Assembly: GCA_029237695.1 (NCBI GenBank)
Contig: CM055275.1
Coordinates: forward strand, 85,961,088-86,025,087
Direction: 5' to 3'
DNA: 64,000 nt
DNA from: Conchocele bisecta
Lineage: Eukaryota; Mollusca; Bivalvia; Lucinida; Thyasiridae
Of the stretch, positions 33,043 to 45,086 are shown in pieces. A model generated the notes under the pieces. The model did no database searches, was not told where the DNA came from, and was given only the letters and a program-made list of their open reading frames with translations. Within the stretch, counting starts at the first letter, position 1. The number at the start of each line of letters is the position of its first letter. The position numbers and the translations under genes were made by a program.

Positions 33043-33300
33043 TACAGGTTGAAGTAACGGACCGAGGTCTATAAATACAATAAATATGCCTAAAAGAATC
33101 GATAAATGAAAAAAAAAGCTAAACATTGTTTTTACTCCCTACTTATAAGTCTATATGGAGGAAGTAAACAATTTTTTTTTAGCATTTTTAGTAGGTTAGT
33201 GCCGTGAATGGGAACAAAATATCTGGCGCGGCACGAAAACGGGATCCTAAGCCTTACCAGATATTTTCCCCATTCATGGCAGTAACCTACTATTCTCTAT
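33043..33300. mobile_element. AGTAACGGACCGAGG repeat end and a short Pal-1
   Basis: A fragment of the 1105-1525 element, then a Pal-1 palindrome without tail at 33190-33300. Confidence 0.75.
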
Positions 33301-33455
33301 AACTGGTACTAAAGTTGGCCCTTTAGTTTATACATAGTTTATTGCATATAAGTACAATGGGCTTGGGCTACAAGTTCTCACAACATTAATTACAGCCTTT
33401 ACCCAAAGTTGGCCCTTTCAGCGTGAAAGACGCCGAATACGAGGTTGCACGTATA

Positions 33456-33885
33456 CAAGGTGTATGATCACGTGGTACTAACAACAACAACACGTACTGA
33501 AATTTCCCGAATCCATCTGATTCAAAGTACGTATTCTTTTATAGTGTCCTTATTACGTAACGGATTTTGATGAAATATGGCGCATCAAACGCGTCTTGTT
33601 AGCTGCTTTGGTGGTCTCGCCCAATCTTCTGTATTGTCTCCCACTCTTCTGTCGTTTTTCCGAAGAATCGATTTCCGTATCTCCGACACGGAAATCGATT
33701 TTTCGCAAAAACGAAATAATTTTTTGCCAAACTCCCTGAACCACCAAATACAGCTCACGAAGACGCGTTTGCTGCGCCATATTTCATCAAAATCCGTTGC
33801 ATATTAAGGAAAATATAAAATAATACTTACTTTGGAGTGGGCGACGTTTTTGTTGTTCACTGTAACCACGTGGTCATGCACCTTG
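33456..33885. mobile_element. Pal-10 with 5-bp target duplication
   Basis: Ends CAAGGTGTATGATCACGTGG and CCACGTGGTCATGCACCTTG, flanked by GTATA at 33451-33455 and 33886-33890. Confidence 0.9.
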
Positions 33886-33984
33886 GTATAACAATTATTA
33901 TACTGCTTCCCGTCTGAACACAAGTTTACATGTATAAGCTGGAGGGGTGAGTAGAATCAGGGGCTAAGTCCACAAACATGATAA

Positions 33985-34505
33985 AAGACTTTAGTCTTTT
34001 TCACGAAAACTGCCCAAAATGTTACGACTATTTGAACAATGAAAATTTTAGCAAAATTTAAGAATCAGCCTTCTATTTATTTCGTGAAATTTGGTCAAAT
34101 ATTTTTTTATCAAGAAAAATGTATTTGTCTATGGGAACTTAACATGGGAGGAAATGATGTGGAGGAGCTGGGGGAGGAGTACACAAACGGGAAACAAATG
34201 GAAATTGGCTCCGAAAGCTGGCTAGATAGCTTGGAAATGATCTAAGAAGACCGTGACAAACGTATTGAAAATCGGCCCACTGTTTATGAAATTCGAAAAA
34301 TTCCCCATATACATTGTCTGTGGAGATTTAACATGGGGAAATTGTGTTTCCGTAATAAAATCAATATTGGACCAAATTTCACGAAATAAAAAGAAAGCTC
34401 ATTCTTAATTTTTTATAAAATTTAATGTTATAAAAAGAAATGTTTTTGCATTGTTTATATCACCGTAACATTTGGCCATGTTTCGTGAAACAGACGGTAG
34501 CTCTT
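33985..34505. mobile_element. TIR-14 element
   Basis: TTTTTCACGAAAACTG to TGTTTCGTGAAACAGACGG, with inverted inner arms. Confidence 0.75.
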
Positions 34506-34627
34506 TTGTTCCGCTGATGCCATTCATATACAACGGTTGAAGTGACACTTTCGTATACATCTCAGGGGCGCCGGAAGCATCATAAGATTGATCCGGCGAA
34601 TCTACTGGGTGCCCCCGGTATCCACCC

Positions 34628-34722
34628 AAAGTGTATGTTGTTACCACTCAGTTGAACCGTCTCGCCGAGACGGTTCAACTGAGTGGTAACAACATACACA
34701 TTTGATGAGAAATGAGAAAAAT
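34628..34722. mobile_element. Pal-2, short copy
   Basis: GTTACCACTCAGTTGAACC and its inverse around CTCGCCGAG. Confidence 0.85.
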
Positions 34723-35024
34723 TGCAGAAAGCATATTTACATTCACGGTGTTTTTTTTCTACATAATTTATGTAAATTCCAAATATGTCAAAAGTATTGA
34801 TCAGGCAGTCGCCTGACCTGCCGGACCTGTTCCGACACGCCTGCAGATCCCACCTTTAAATATAATAAGATAACTAGCTTTCATCATGTTCATATGAAGT
34901 GTAACTTGTTATACTTTCTTGTTCAAACTTGTTACGGCGATACTGCATTCTGAATAATTAGTAACAGCCACGGTGGTACTGTATATATTTCATCTCTCCG
35001 CAGGTTATTATCCTTTTTTTTATT

Positions 35025-35275
35025 AAATAAATTCGTTCTTACGAAATAACAATTCGTTCCCTCAATTGAACAATTCGTTCCCACGAATCAACAATTCGTT
35101 CCCACGGATTAACATTTCGTTCCTTCAATTTAACAATTCGTTCCCAAGAAATAACAATTCGTTTCCACGGGAAAGAATTGTTATATCGTGGAAACGAATT
35201 GTTAATTCGAGGGAACAAATTGTTAAATTGAGGGAGCGAATTTTTATTTCGTCGGAACGAATGAATATTGTTTGT
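35025..35275. repeat. ACAATTCGTTCCC tandem repeat, half inverted
   Basis: About eight direct units (35040-35165), then about five inverted units (35170-35265). An R1 start follows at 35268-35310. Confidence 0.85.
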
Positions 35276-35449
35276 TTATTGGGGTTTAACGGCCTATCAA
35301 CAGCATAATGAATACAAAAATATACGTCCCATGCGTGGTTCTGTAGTATACTGCATTAAAGAAAACGATTTATTTTAGTATTATAGGCGAACTGTCGATA
35401 TCACGAGAAACAACACTATGTTGAATTATTTAACCAATACAAGTACTTG

Positions 35450-36402
35450 CAGGGCCTCCAGATAAGCTGCGTATTTGCTTAAATACCCAATTAAAATTGC
35501 CAAAAACCCAATTGAAATCAGAAGTAGCGAGTATCAAAAAGGAATAACAATTTGGTGGTGCGCTTATCATGCATTGCAATAAACAGACCACAAATATAGC
35601 ATATTTTGCTTATTTTCCATGAAAACACATCTTGGTATTTCATTAGAATTGTCTCCAATGAGACAATTCTAATGAAATGCCAAGACATGTTTTCATTTCT
35701 GAGCAAACTATTCAATAATTGCTGTCTGTTGATATGGAAACAGTAGTGCGATTTTATTTTACCCAATTAAAAGTTTGAAATACCCAATTGCTTCTGAAAT
35801 GATGGAGTGACAATACTCAATTACTACTGTCTGTTCCACGTTTTGCTGCTGACGAACATTTGGCCATTAAACACATTAAATCTAAAAAATATTTAAAAAT
35901 AAGTACTTTTTCATCAATAGCAAAAACGTCGCCCTCCCCAAAAAAAATATTATTTGATGAAATTCCATTAAATATTGATTTTATTGCGAAAAAACGATTT
36001 TACTATGGAAATTTAACATGGGGAATCAATTTCCAAATGTTTTCGTTTTTTGATCCTGAAGGATCAAAAAACGAAAATTTTTGGAAATTGACTCCGAAAC
36101 CTGGCGAGATAGCTTGACAATGATGTAATTAAGAAAACAAGTTAGATTTTAAAAATCGGTCAAAAAATAAAAAAACATTTAAAACAAAATCTATTTTTAG
36201 CCCCCATGTTAAATCGTTTTTTTCGAAATAAAATCAATATTTGATGGAATCTCGTCCAAAAATTTTTTACGGGGAGGGTGACTTTTGTTAGTGATGAAAA
36301 AGTACTTACATTTAAATATTTTTTAGATTTAATGTGTTTAATAGCCAAATGTTCGTCGGCAGCAAAACATGGAACAGACAGTAATTGCTTATCTGGAGCT
36401 CT
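35450..36402. mobile_element. TIR-9 element, 0.95 kb
   Basis: Ends CAGGGCCTCCAGATAAGC and GCTTATCTGGAGCTCT, flanked by GTACTTG and GTACTGG. It is the inverted, shorter relative of 3330-5358 and lacks the 430-bp units. Confidence 0.85.
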
Positions 36403-36960
36403 GTACTGGTATACCGATTGGATTAGTAAGATAAATAGTACGGATTAAACTACATAACAGTTTTTACACATGTGGCGTTTGTTATGATCGTGGTAATTGT
36501 AAATGTATTCAATACCTCGGACTGTTTGTCCGTGTTGTTGACACATTGTATTCGTATGATAACATTACGAATTGTGAACATGGACATTGAGCTGTTACAC
36601 CAATACACTGCAGGTATTATGCGTTCGTTATTTGGAAATTCACCCTTTATAACGTTCATCGGCAGTGGAGTATTGAAGTTACACTTATTTCCTATGTTTC
36701 ACTACAGTGGTCAGTGCTCATCTCAACGTGTTGGTTGAGAAAGTTAAAAGACATACCAGGAATATTTGTGATTCAAGGAAGTAACAAAATACTAAACTGA
36801 CGTTCTGTTGTACTGGTGTTGATGAAATAATAGACTAACAATGGTGTACGACGGGACAGTAAATGACAAATTATGTAACCATGGAATACTACCTAATGTA
36901 AGATAAGATCATTTTTAGTTTGAGTCGTCAAGACAGAAACAATTAAACATAACCCTTGAT
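36403..36960. other. Upstream of the GT92 gene, nothing recognised
   Basis: No exon or repeat family identified. Confidence 0.4.
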
Positions 36961-36964
36961 AATT

Positions 36965-37320
36965 CCAGCACAAACATATTTACACAATTCCCTAACATTT
37001 GATTGGTCCGTTGCAAGTCTCCGTCCAAAATTTATATCCCAGTAAACTCCATGCCGAACTACTTTCCGTAACCGTCAGGCGCAGTTAAAATAATTCTTAA
37101 GAAAACGGAAAATAAACACATTTTCTTGATGAATTTATTTCAAATGCTGGAATTATAAGGAATGAATGGCCTTTTTTGTGGAATTTATCGGGGATATAAA
37201 CTTGGAAAAGTCGCGGGAATACTGGACGAGGCTTTCCGGCCTTCGTCCAGTATTCCCGTGACTTTTCCAAGTTTATACCCCGATAAATTCCACAAAAAGG
37301 CCATTCATTCCTATAATAGA
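36965..37320. mobile_element. Pal-6 element at the GT92 promoter side
   Basis: Left part with CATTTGATTGGTCCGTTGCA and the palindrome GGAATGAATGGCCTTTTTTG. It ends 110 bp before the GT92 start codon. Confidence 0.85.
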
Positions 37321-37430
37321 TACGCACGTACATGCAATATCGCTCTTTATAGACGGCGTGAACATATAGTAGGAACGTAAATCCCAGTACTTACACGCCA
37401 TTTGTAATATTTCACATTCAGACAGCTAAA

Positions 37431-37906
37431 ATGGTGATGCTGAAAACTGTTAAAGCATTTTACGTGCTTTCATTTGTGACCGGCGTGCTCGTGGTCTTGC
37501 TGCTCAACTGTGAAGGCTACTTCCAGATTCACCCAGCGGTCAACGGATGTTTCGTTACAAGGAGTGACACGACGTACGTATTAACACAGACAATCTGCGA
37601 TCTGCACGTGGATACGACTCAACTTGAAGGAAACAGAGATTTTCGGCGACATTTATACAATGACTATTCTAGTAGGTTGGATACATGGCAGAATGTGTCA
37701 CGTGATGGGTCCATGGTGGTTTTCTCGGCGTTTCTAGACAATACCACCGACGACCCATACATCCGAGTATTGGTCATGTTCAAACTGGGAATCGACTATG
37801 AAACTGTACCGGAAGTTGGTTGTCTGGTTCACAGCGATGACTTTGGAACCGTTCAAGTCACGGAAGCAGCGAGTATAGACGTTATACCAGACCACCATCG
37901 TAAATT
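37431..37906 (+). CDS. GT92 glycosyltransferase exon 1: membrane anchor and stem
   Basis: The first coding exon starts at ATG 37431. The N-terminus, MVMLKTVKAFYVLSF then VTGVLVVLLLNCEG, is a short cytosolic tail plus one hydrophobic segment (about residues 9-27). This is the signal anchor expected of a Golgi type II glycosyltransferase. Lumenal stem sequence follows, with cysteines and SRLDTWQNVSRDG, typical of the region before the DUF23 core. The open frame would stop at TAA 37908, but TT|GTAAGT at 37906 is a strong donor. Joining TT to the G at 48905 makes Leu and restores the frame as HHRKLYKPAFVMCPL. A Pal-6 mobile element ends about 110 bp upstream of the ATG, so it may form part of the promoter or 5' leader. 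Confidence 0.88.
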
Positions 37907-37999
37907 GTAAGTTACATTCATATTTATTTCACATGCATATTGTGGTATGGACGACAAAAGCCTCTTTAAAGCACGCCCAGCTTTACTCCAATATTACAC

Positions 38000-38932
38000 A
38001 CCATCTTTTCAACCAACGGAAGTGGAGTATTTACTCGGGCACATCTTGCTAATTCAGCAATAAAGTTACTGAATTAGCGAGCCGGGCCCAAGGTACACTA
38101 CTGTCTGTTCCACGTTTTGCTGCCGATGAACTTTTGGCTATTAAACACATTAGGGGCTAAAAATAGATTTTTAAAAAATATATTTTTGTTTGTTTGTGGA
38201 CCGATTTTCAAAATTTAACTTTTGTTTTCTTAGTTACACCATTTGCAAGCTATCTCGGCAGGTTTTTGAGTCAATTTCCAAAAAAATAGTTTTTTGATTC
38301 TTCAGGATCAAAAAACGAAAAGTTTTGGAAATTGACTCCCCATGTTTAACCCTTTGAACCCGAAATCCCGCTATAGCGGCTTATGCAAAACGTGCAGATC
38401 CAAATGAGCCGGCTCGTAACGAGCCGTCTCATCAGGATCTGCACTTTTTGCAAGTAATTTTCATATTTCTTAGAACAAAAACACCCTCTATTCATAAATG
38501 GACGAATCTGAAAAATCATTTTGTGACCATTGGATTGGTCGTTACATTAGCATATCACAGTCCATTCCAGTTCCTTAGGGTTGAAAGGGTTAATTCATGA
38601 AAAGAGAAAACAAGGAGGAGGAGGTAGAACCTGGCGAGTTAGCTTGGAAATGATGTAAATAAGAAAATAAGTCAGATTTCGAAAATCGGTTCGCAAAAAA
38701 AGAAATCTTATTTAGCCCCCATGTTAAATTCCATGTTTATTTCGCAATAAAATCAATGGAATTTTATTAAGAATTTTTTTTGGGGGGATGATGACTTTTT
38801 TGTTATTGATGAAAAAGTACTAATAATTAAATATTTTTTGATTGAAAGTGTTTAATAGCCAAACGTTCGTCGGTAGCACGACGTGGAACGGGCAGTAGTA
38901 CCACTTCCGTTGGTTGAAAAGATGGCGAGTGT
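38000..38932. mobile_element. Nested elements in the GT92 intron
   Basis: Outer inverted ends CATCTTTTCAACCAACGG (38004 and 38910). Inside is an element with CTGTCTGTTCCACGTTTTGC arms (38100-38896), and inside that a Pal-3 at 38350-38589 flanked by TTAA on both sides. Confidence 0.85.
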
Positions 38933-39229
38933 CGCACCTTGTAGACATTTAAAGCCCCTATGCGGCTCAAGTTGCCGAATTTGGCCTCCTATTGGGTTTT
39001 CCCACACACAATTCCAACAGGTTTCTATTTACACACACTTTGAAACTGTTTGCATTCATTTTGGTACAACAATGAGTTTGTAGTCGATGACAATATCAAT
39101 AATTGTTGATAAACAAACAGCAGGTGCGTGTTTCAAAGCCCGATCGATTTTCCGATAGACGCTCGGGTCAACTCATCAACTACCCGATTCGCGGCCGATG
39201 AATCTATCTGCACTGGATCTGCATGAATA

Positions 39230-39735
39230 AAATAGTAGGTTTACATACCCCTATAGGCATAGCCTCGCCCATCCCGTTTCCTAAGCCTTGCCATATATGT
39301 TTTCCCATTCACGGCACTACATGTAACCTACTATTCTCTATAAGAAAGACAAATACAATGACAACAAGCAGATTTCAAATGTATTAAATGCAAATGACGA
39401 ATGAAATAGCAGGAATATAAGTTGTCATGCCGTCAGCACGCAAGCATCAAGCCACATAGCTGATATAGAGAACAGGGTTAGTGCCGTGAATGGGAAAACA
39501 TATCTGGTAATAGGCTTAGGAAACGGGACGGGTGAGGCTCTGCCGAGCACATCCCGTTTCCGTGCCGCGCCAAATATGTTCCCCATTCACGACACTAACC
39601 TACTATTCTATTTATCCCGTCAACACCTACAAATGGCTTTAAAATTAAAAAAAAACACAAAAAAACAGCCACCGCACATAATCATACGCAGTCATTAGGT
39701 CGTATTGACAGGATATCAAAAATGTGCCACGGCCT
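39230..39735. mobile_element. Pal-1 copies, two
   Basis: A rearranged short copy at 39230-39341 and a longer one from 39463 whose tail is cut at about 39735 by Pal-3. Confidence 0.8.
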
Positions 39736-40281
39736 TTCAACCCTAAGGAACTGGAATGGATTGTGATATGCTAATGTTCCGACCAATCCAATGGTCACAA
39801 AATGATTTTCAGATTCGTCCATTTATGAAAAGGGGGTGATTTTGTTCTAAGAAATATGAAAATTACTTGCAAAAAGTGCAGATCCTGATGAGACGGCTCG
39901 TTACGAGCCGGCTCGTCTGGACATGCACTGTTTGCATAAACCGCTATAGCGGGCTTTCGGGTTCAAAGGGTTAACCCTTAAAGGTACATGTACACTCAGT
40001 AGGCACACAATGTTCTTTATAGGAATTAAATAACAGTATACTTGGGTCACTATTCCACCAGTTATAACAATTATGAGTGCCCGCTATACATATATAATCA
40101 TTTACTAATACTTATTTTACTGATACTGACTCGCGGTGGTATCAGTCTATTTTCATATGCAAATGAGGCATGATCTTTTTTAATTATTTATACTATATGT
40201 ATTAGGTAGTGTTGACAGGATATCACAAATGTTTTACGGCACCGTGTTTCACGGCACATACGCACTGTGTTGACGGGATAA
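39736..40281. mobile_element. Pal-3, Pal-7 half and Pal-1 tail in series
   Basis: Pal-3 reversed at 39736-39974, one arm of Pal-7 at 39978-40198, and a Pal-1 tail ending GTGTTGACGGGATAA at 40281. Confidence 0.75.
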
Positions 40282-40539
40282 TTAAAGATACATGCCCACT
40301 CAGTAGACACAAACTATTCTCTATATCAGACATTATTTTGGCAACACAAATATTTTTGATACCCACTTCCTGATATTTCACTCAAGCGTTTCTCTCAATA
40401 TGCTTTTTCAATTTGTGACAAAATCAACGACCGTCATACCTCCGCTAACCCCAAGGTCAAGGTCACAATCTTCGTGTGTTCATAAACTTAACGTTGTGTA
40501 AGAAAATAATCATTTCTGTTTCCTTTCACCAAACGTCTG

Positions 40540-40752
40540 ATATGTGAAAAAGCAGCCGCAATAGCTCATTTTTAGAGTATCGGACTACGGATCGAAACGT
40601 CTTGAGTTCCAATCCCGACACTGGCCGATTCGGCATGTCCCAGGGCAAGACACCTTCGTGATAGCCTAGTCCTATCGGCTGGGGACTTAAATAGTCGGTC
40701 CCGACATGCAAGGTCATCGAACCAGTGCCGTCGTTAAATCAAAGCATTTACT
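40540..40752 (+). mobile_element. SINE-B, tRNA-derived
   Basis: tRNA-like head with AATAGCTCA, GTATCGGACTACGGATCG and B-box-like GAGTTCCAATCCC. The tail reads ACATGCAAGGTCATCGAACC and ends GTGCCGTCGTTAAAT. The tail recurs inverted at 52948-52995. Confidence 0.8.
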
Positions 40753-41146
40753 GATATGTCACACATGCCTTTATCTAATGATTTTCTATCATGCTATGAC
40801 AAATCCACGGCCGTCAACTCCAAGGCCAAGCTCACAGTGACGGTCTTAGTGCGTTTATAAACTTAATATTGAGGAAAATTGTTATCATTTCTGTTTCCTT
40901 TCACCAAATGTCATGATATTCACGCATGCTTTTCTCTAATGAACCTCAATCATAATGTGACAAATTCACGATTCAAGGTGAAGGTCACAATCTTAGTGCA
41001 TCCATAAACTTAACGTTAAGATTAATTTGTTATAACGTATGTTTCCTTTCACCAAACGTCTTGATATTTCACACATACTGTGACAAATTCACGATCATCA
41101 TACCCCCGCTGACCCAAAGTCAAGGTGCATTCATAAATTTAAAGTT

Positions 41147-41441
41147 CAGCAGCCGATTTCATCAAAATTGCAAAGTATACTTTTCTAGCAAAGTATACTT
41201 TGAGGGAGAAAATTTCAATTTAAGGATCCATTTATTAATTTTTTATTATACTGAATTTATTAAAAATGGCTGTGATAATGTAATAAATTAAATATAATAA
41301 TTATGCATACTTTTAATCATCAAATATATGCAGTCATTAGTTATGTATGAAATAATGCATTTCCGGAAAAATAATGATTACTCCATCAAAGTATACTTTG
41401 CTAGAAAAGTATACTTTGCAATGTTGGTGAAATAGGCTACA
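41147..41441. mobile_element. Pal-4, full copy with damaged centre
   Basis: The ends are intact; the central fold-back is shortened to TTAAAAATGGCTGTGATAAT. Confidence 0.85.
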
Positions 41442-41682
41442 GAGAATTTCTGTTTTCTTTCACCAGACATGTCGATATCTCAAACATGCCTTCTTCTAAC
41501 GGTTCTCTATCATTCTGTGACAAAGCTACGACACTAATACCCCCCGCTAACTCCAATAACAAGGTCACAGTTTCAGTGTGTATTCACAGTACATTGGGGA
41601 AATTATTTTCTATTTCTGTTTCCTTTCACGCTGCTTCTTGATATTTCTCACAAGCCTCGCCCCGAGTCCTCTATCATACTGT

Positions 41683-42749
41683 CTACAGGTGATTCTAGCG
41701 TTTTTTGGATGGTCAATTATTGTTTGTATATACATAAAACACATTTCTAAACAATGCACCAAACAATTCAAATGTGCCCGGGTGTAAATATAATAATACT
41801 TAGAAAGGTACAAAACTCCCATTCGCCACCATCGTAACGAAAAGCCACACAATGTAGACAATTGGAACTCGCCTATACAACGCATTACAGCGTGTCGCTG
41901 CTTGGGGTGGGTTTTCGGCATAGATTTTACAGTTGCTAATACATTAACATAAATCTCAAATATTTCGAGTGTAAACTGCACTAAAAACGCGTCTCACTAA
42001 CCTAAATTCGCTTTTTAAAATCATACACGTTCAGTTCCGCATTCTCAATGACTATTAGCCGCCATCTTTGAAAATATTTCAATCACGTGCACGCAGTGGT
42101 TTGGTTGGTTACTGGAGACTAACGTCATTTCCATTAGCCAACCAAATCAGTGCGTGTCACGTGATTCGATATTTTCAAAGATGGCGGCTAACATTAATTT
42201 TTAATCAGGAAGCGAAGGTGTACAATTTTAAAAAGCGAATTTACGTTAGTGAGACGCGTTTTTAGTGCCGTTTACACTCGAAATCTTTGACATTTATGTT
42301 AATGTATTAGCAACTGTAAAATCTATGCCGAAAACCCACCCCAAGCAGCGGTTTCGACACGCTGTAATGCGTTGCATAGGCGAGTTCCAATTGTCTACAT
42401 TGTGTGGCTTTTCGTTACAATGGTTGCGAATGGGAGTTTTGTACCTTTCTAAGTATTACAGTCGAACCTGTGCTAAAGACCACCTCCGAATAGCAATCAC
42501 CTGGCTGTAAAGGCCGCAATTGTGTTGTCCCAATGGCACAATTACTATATAAATGACCCTGCGAATAAAGACCACCTGTGAACAAAGGCCAGATTTTCCA
42601 CTTCCCATGGCTGGTCTTTATTGACAGGTTTGACTGTATTATATTTACACCCGGGCACATTTGAATTGCTTGGTGCATTGTTTAGAAATGTGTTTTATGT
42701 ATATACAAACAATAATTGACCATCCAAGACACGCTAGAATCACCTGTGG
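41683..42749. mobile_element. Long fold-back element with about 400-bp arms
   Basis: The left arm from ACAGGTGATTCTAGCG pairs with the right arm ending CGCTAGAATCACCTGTG. The centre (about 42057-42190) carries GCCGCCATCTTTGAAAATAT and its inverse plus CACGTG. The right arm holds a later insertion at 42459-42636. Both arms keep a similar open frame (THPKQR, GEFQLSTLCGFS), probably because they are copies of one sequence. Confidence 0.9.
42459..42636. mobile_element. Tc1/mariner-type MITE with TA duplication
   Basis: Ends CAGTCGAACCTGTG and GACAGGTTTGACTG, flanked by TA. The opposite arm of the host fold-back preserves the empty site. Confidence 0.92.
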
Positions 42750-42949
42750 CTGTGCCAATTCCAAGTCCCAATGTCCCTAATCCCAAAGTCCACCTACACC
42801 AGGCGCTTTTCGTTGTTTCGTTGCCTTCTGACAACTCTTGCTTCTCCAAAAAAGTACATGACGTCACCACTCAATTCAAATGTTTCGAAATGAAATAAAG
42901 AGTAAAACATTGTATCAGAATTTCATACTACAGTAACTATACTTGTATC

Positions 42950-45023
42950 CAGCGCTCCAGATTAGCTTTGTGTCTAAAGCGTACTATACCCCCTGATTTC
43001 AAAGTCATTGCGTATTTTACTTTCACAAATGGATTATTGACTTTCGTCATTACTAAATAGGGAACAAATGATAAAAACAATATAACACATTTAAACATTC
43101 ACTTATTTGAGTTGCAACTGTTTGCTTTTTGCAGCTCAACTAAGTGCATTTTCAACTTTATGACAGTATTTTCACTACTCAATTAGAAAATCAATGCGTA
43201 TTTTCACATTTCTGTGCGTATTTTGTACTCCCACTTTTAATAATCAATGCGTATTCTACGGGGCGCCATGCAGGACAGGTTAATTATGTGTACAAAATTG
43301 AGTTTTGTAACACTAAAAGTCACAAAATTCAATTCTGTGTCACAAAATTCAATTCTGTGTCACAAAATTCAATTCTGTCAATTCTGTGTCACAAAATTCA
43401 ATTCTGTCAATTCTGTCATCTGTGTCACAAAATTCAATTCTGTGTCACAAAATTCAATTCTGCATACGTTTCGTATACAAAATTTATTTTTGTTATAAAG
43501 GATTCAATTTTGTAAGACAGAATTGAGTTTTGTGAAGAAAATTCAGTTTTGTGGGACAGAATTCATTTTTGTCCACAAAAATTAGTTTGCGTAGGATAGT
43601 CTATGTCATCTCTACGTTGATTGGTTGAGATCGGTCTTAGTCCATTTTACTAGATGGTGGAGTACACTTGCAGGATTTAAATATTTCAATGCGAAAATAT
43701 AACCCAATATATCAATATTATACTTCTTTATGGACAGTTATTTTGGTTATATTATGATTACAAATGAGTGGTCACACCATATAAGCATATATACTTTGAA
43801 GGAGAAATAAGAAAAATATTCAGAATTTTCCCTCAATTATGTAAACAGGGTCAAACATAAAGTAGCCGGGACATAGCTAGACCTGAGAACATGCCCATAT
43901 ATAGAGAATACCAGGCTAGTGTATTTTGATATCAAGTTTATCAGGCAAGGCTAGGAAACGCGTAGGAAATGCAAGGCTTGCCGAGGAATTCCTACCGTTT
44001 CCGAGCCGAGCCTGATAAACTTGATATTAAAATACACTAGCCTTGTATTCTATTTATCAGGTAACGTTTTATGCTCGAAAATGACATTATATGACGTCGT
44101 ATTCTAACAGTAGATCTAACCTTGTGAAACAAATGGTATTGGATCTGTGTCTACTAGTTGTGAAGTTACGTGTTCGCAACTATGTGTCTACATGCATTAT
44201 TTACAGTATACACCATCTTAGTATCCATGGTATCTACACAAATACTACAAATGGTTTCCTCAAATGGCCCAATGCACACCTTCTGTTTATAAACACAGAC
44301 AGCAGTCAGAACACAGGTCACAGTGCGTGTATTATTGATTTAACTGGGGCAGATGTACCTTGCGATACACAATAAATGAGGTCAGTACTCGCGGGAGATC
44401 TACATGTACATGAATTATGTGTACAATTATAACGCAAATGAGTTTAAATACGAATGGGTTTGTCAACGTTTGACTGTTTGGAGATTTTGAAGCAAAATGG
44501 CAGAATGAGAAATGAATCATCGGCAAAATGAGAAATGAATCATCGACATTGAATGTGTAGATCGGCGACCGTGACCCATTTCTCCAGTGCAGTTTCTGAC
44601 CAATGGTAGTCCTTCTTACATGCGTGTGCAGAATTGACAGATTGAATACAGAATTGAATGTTACACATTTGTGACACAGAATTGAATTTTGTTACACAGA
44701 ATTGAATTTTGTTACACAGAATTCAATTTTGTGGCACAAAAGTGAATTTTGTGACACAGAATTGAATTTTGTGACACAGAATTGAATTCTGTGGCACAAA
44801 ATTGAATTTTGTGACACGAATTGAATTTTGTGACACAGAATTCAATTTTGCTACACAGAATTGAATTGTGTGGCACAAAAGTGAATTTTGTGACACAGAA
44901 TTGAATTTTGTGGCACAAAAATGAATTTTGTTGACAAAATCGAGCCATGTCCCACTTGGCGCCCCGTATGTTCAGCTAACATAATTGTAAAATACGCCAA
45001 AACGCACCTTATCTGGAGCTCTG
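42950..45023. mobile_element. TIR-9 element, 2.07 kb
   Basis: Ends CAGCGCTCCAGATTAGC and CCTTATCTGGAGCTCTG, flanked by TTGTATC at 42943-42949 and 45024-45030. Inside are inverted arrays of CACAAAATTCAATTCTGTGT (43300-43560 and 44630-44940), a Pal-2 relic at 43770-43818 and a Pal-5 at 43902-44075. No transposase was seen. Confidence 0.85.
43902..44075. mobile_element. Pal-5, full copy
   Basis: AGAATACCAGGCTAGTGTA to TAGCCTTGTATTCT. Confidence 0.9.
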
Positions 45024-45086
45024 TTGTATCCAGCCTTCCATCTGTTATCATAGTCAACGCACCATTCTTACACCACCATAAGGTTC

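Larger units (their letters stand above)
40340..41660 (+). repeat. Roughly 120-200 bp tandem array TTTCCTTTCACCAAACGTC
   Basis: At least five units around 40520, 40900, 41045, 41455 and 41630, with AAGGTCAAGGTCACA-type words. The array is interrupted by SINE-B and a Pal-4. Confidence 0.75.

Noticed and set aside
41610..42510. Open frames in both arms of the fold-back as genes
   Set aside because: The two frames are mirror copies of one sequence in an inverted repeat; no splice context or known domain.
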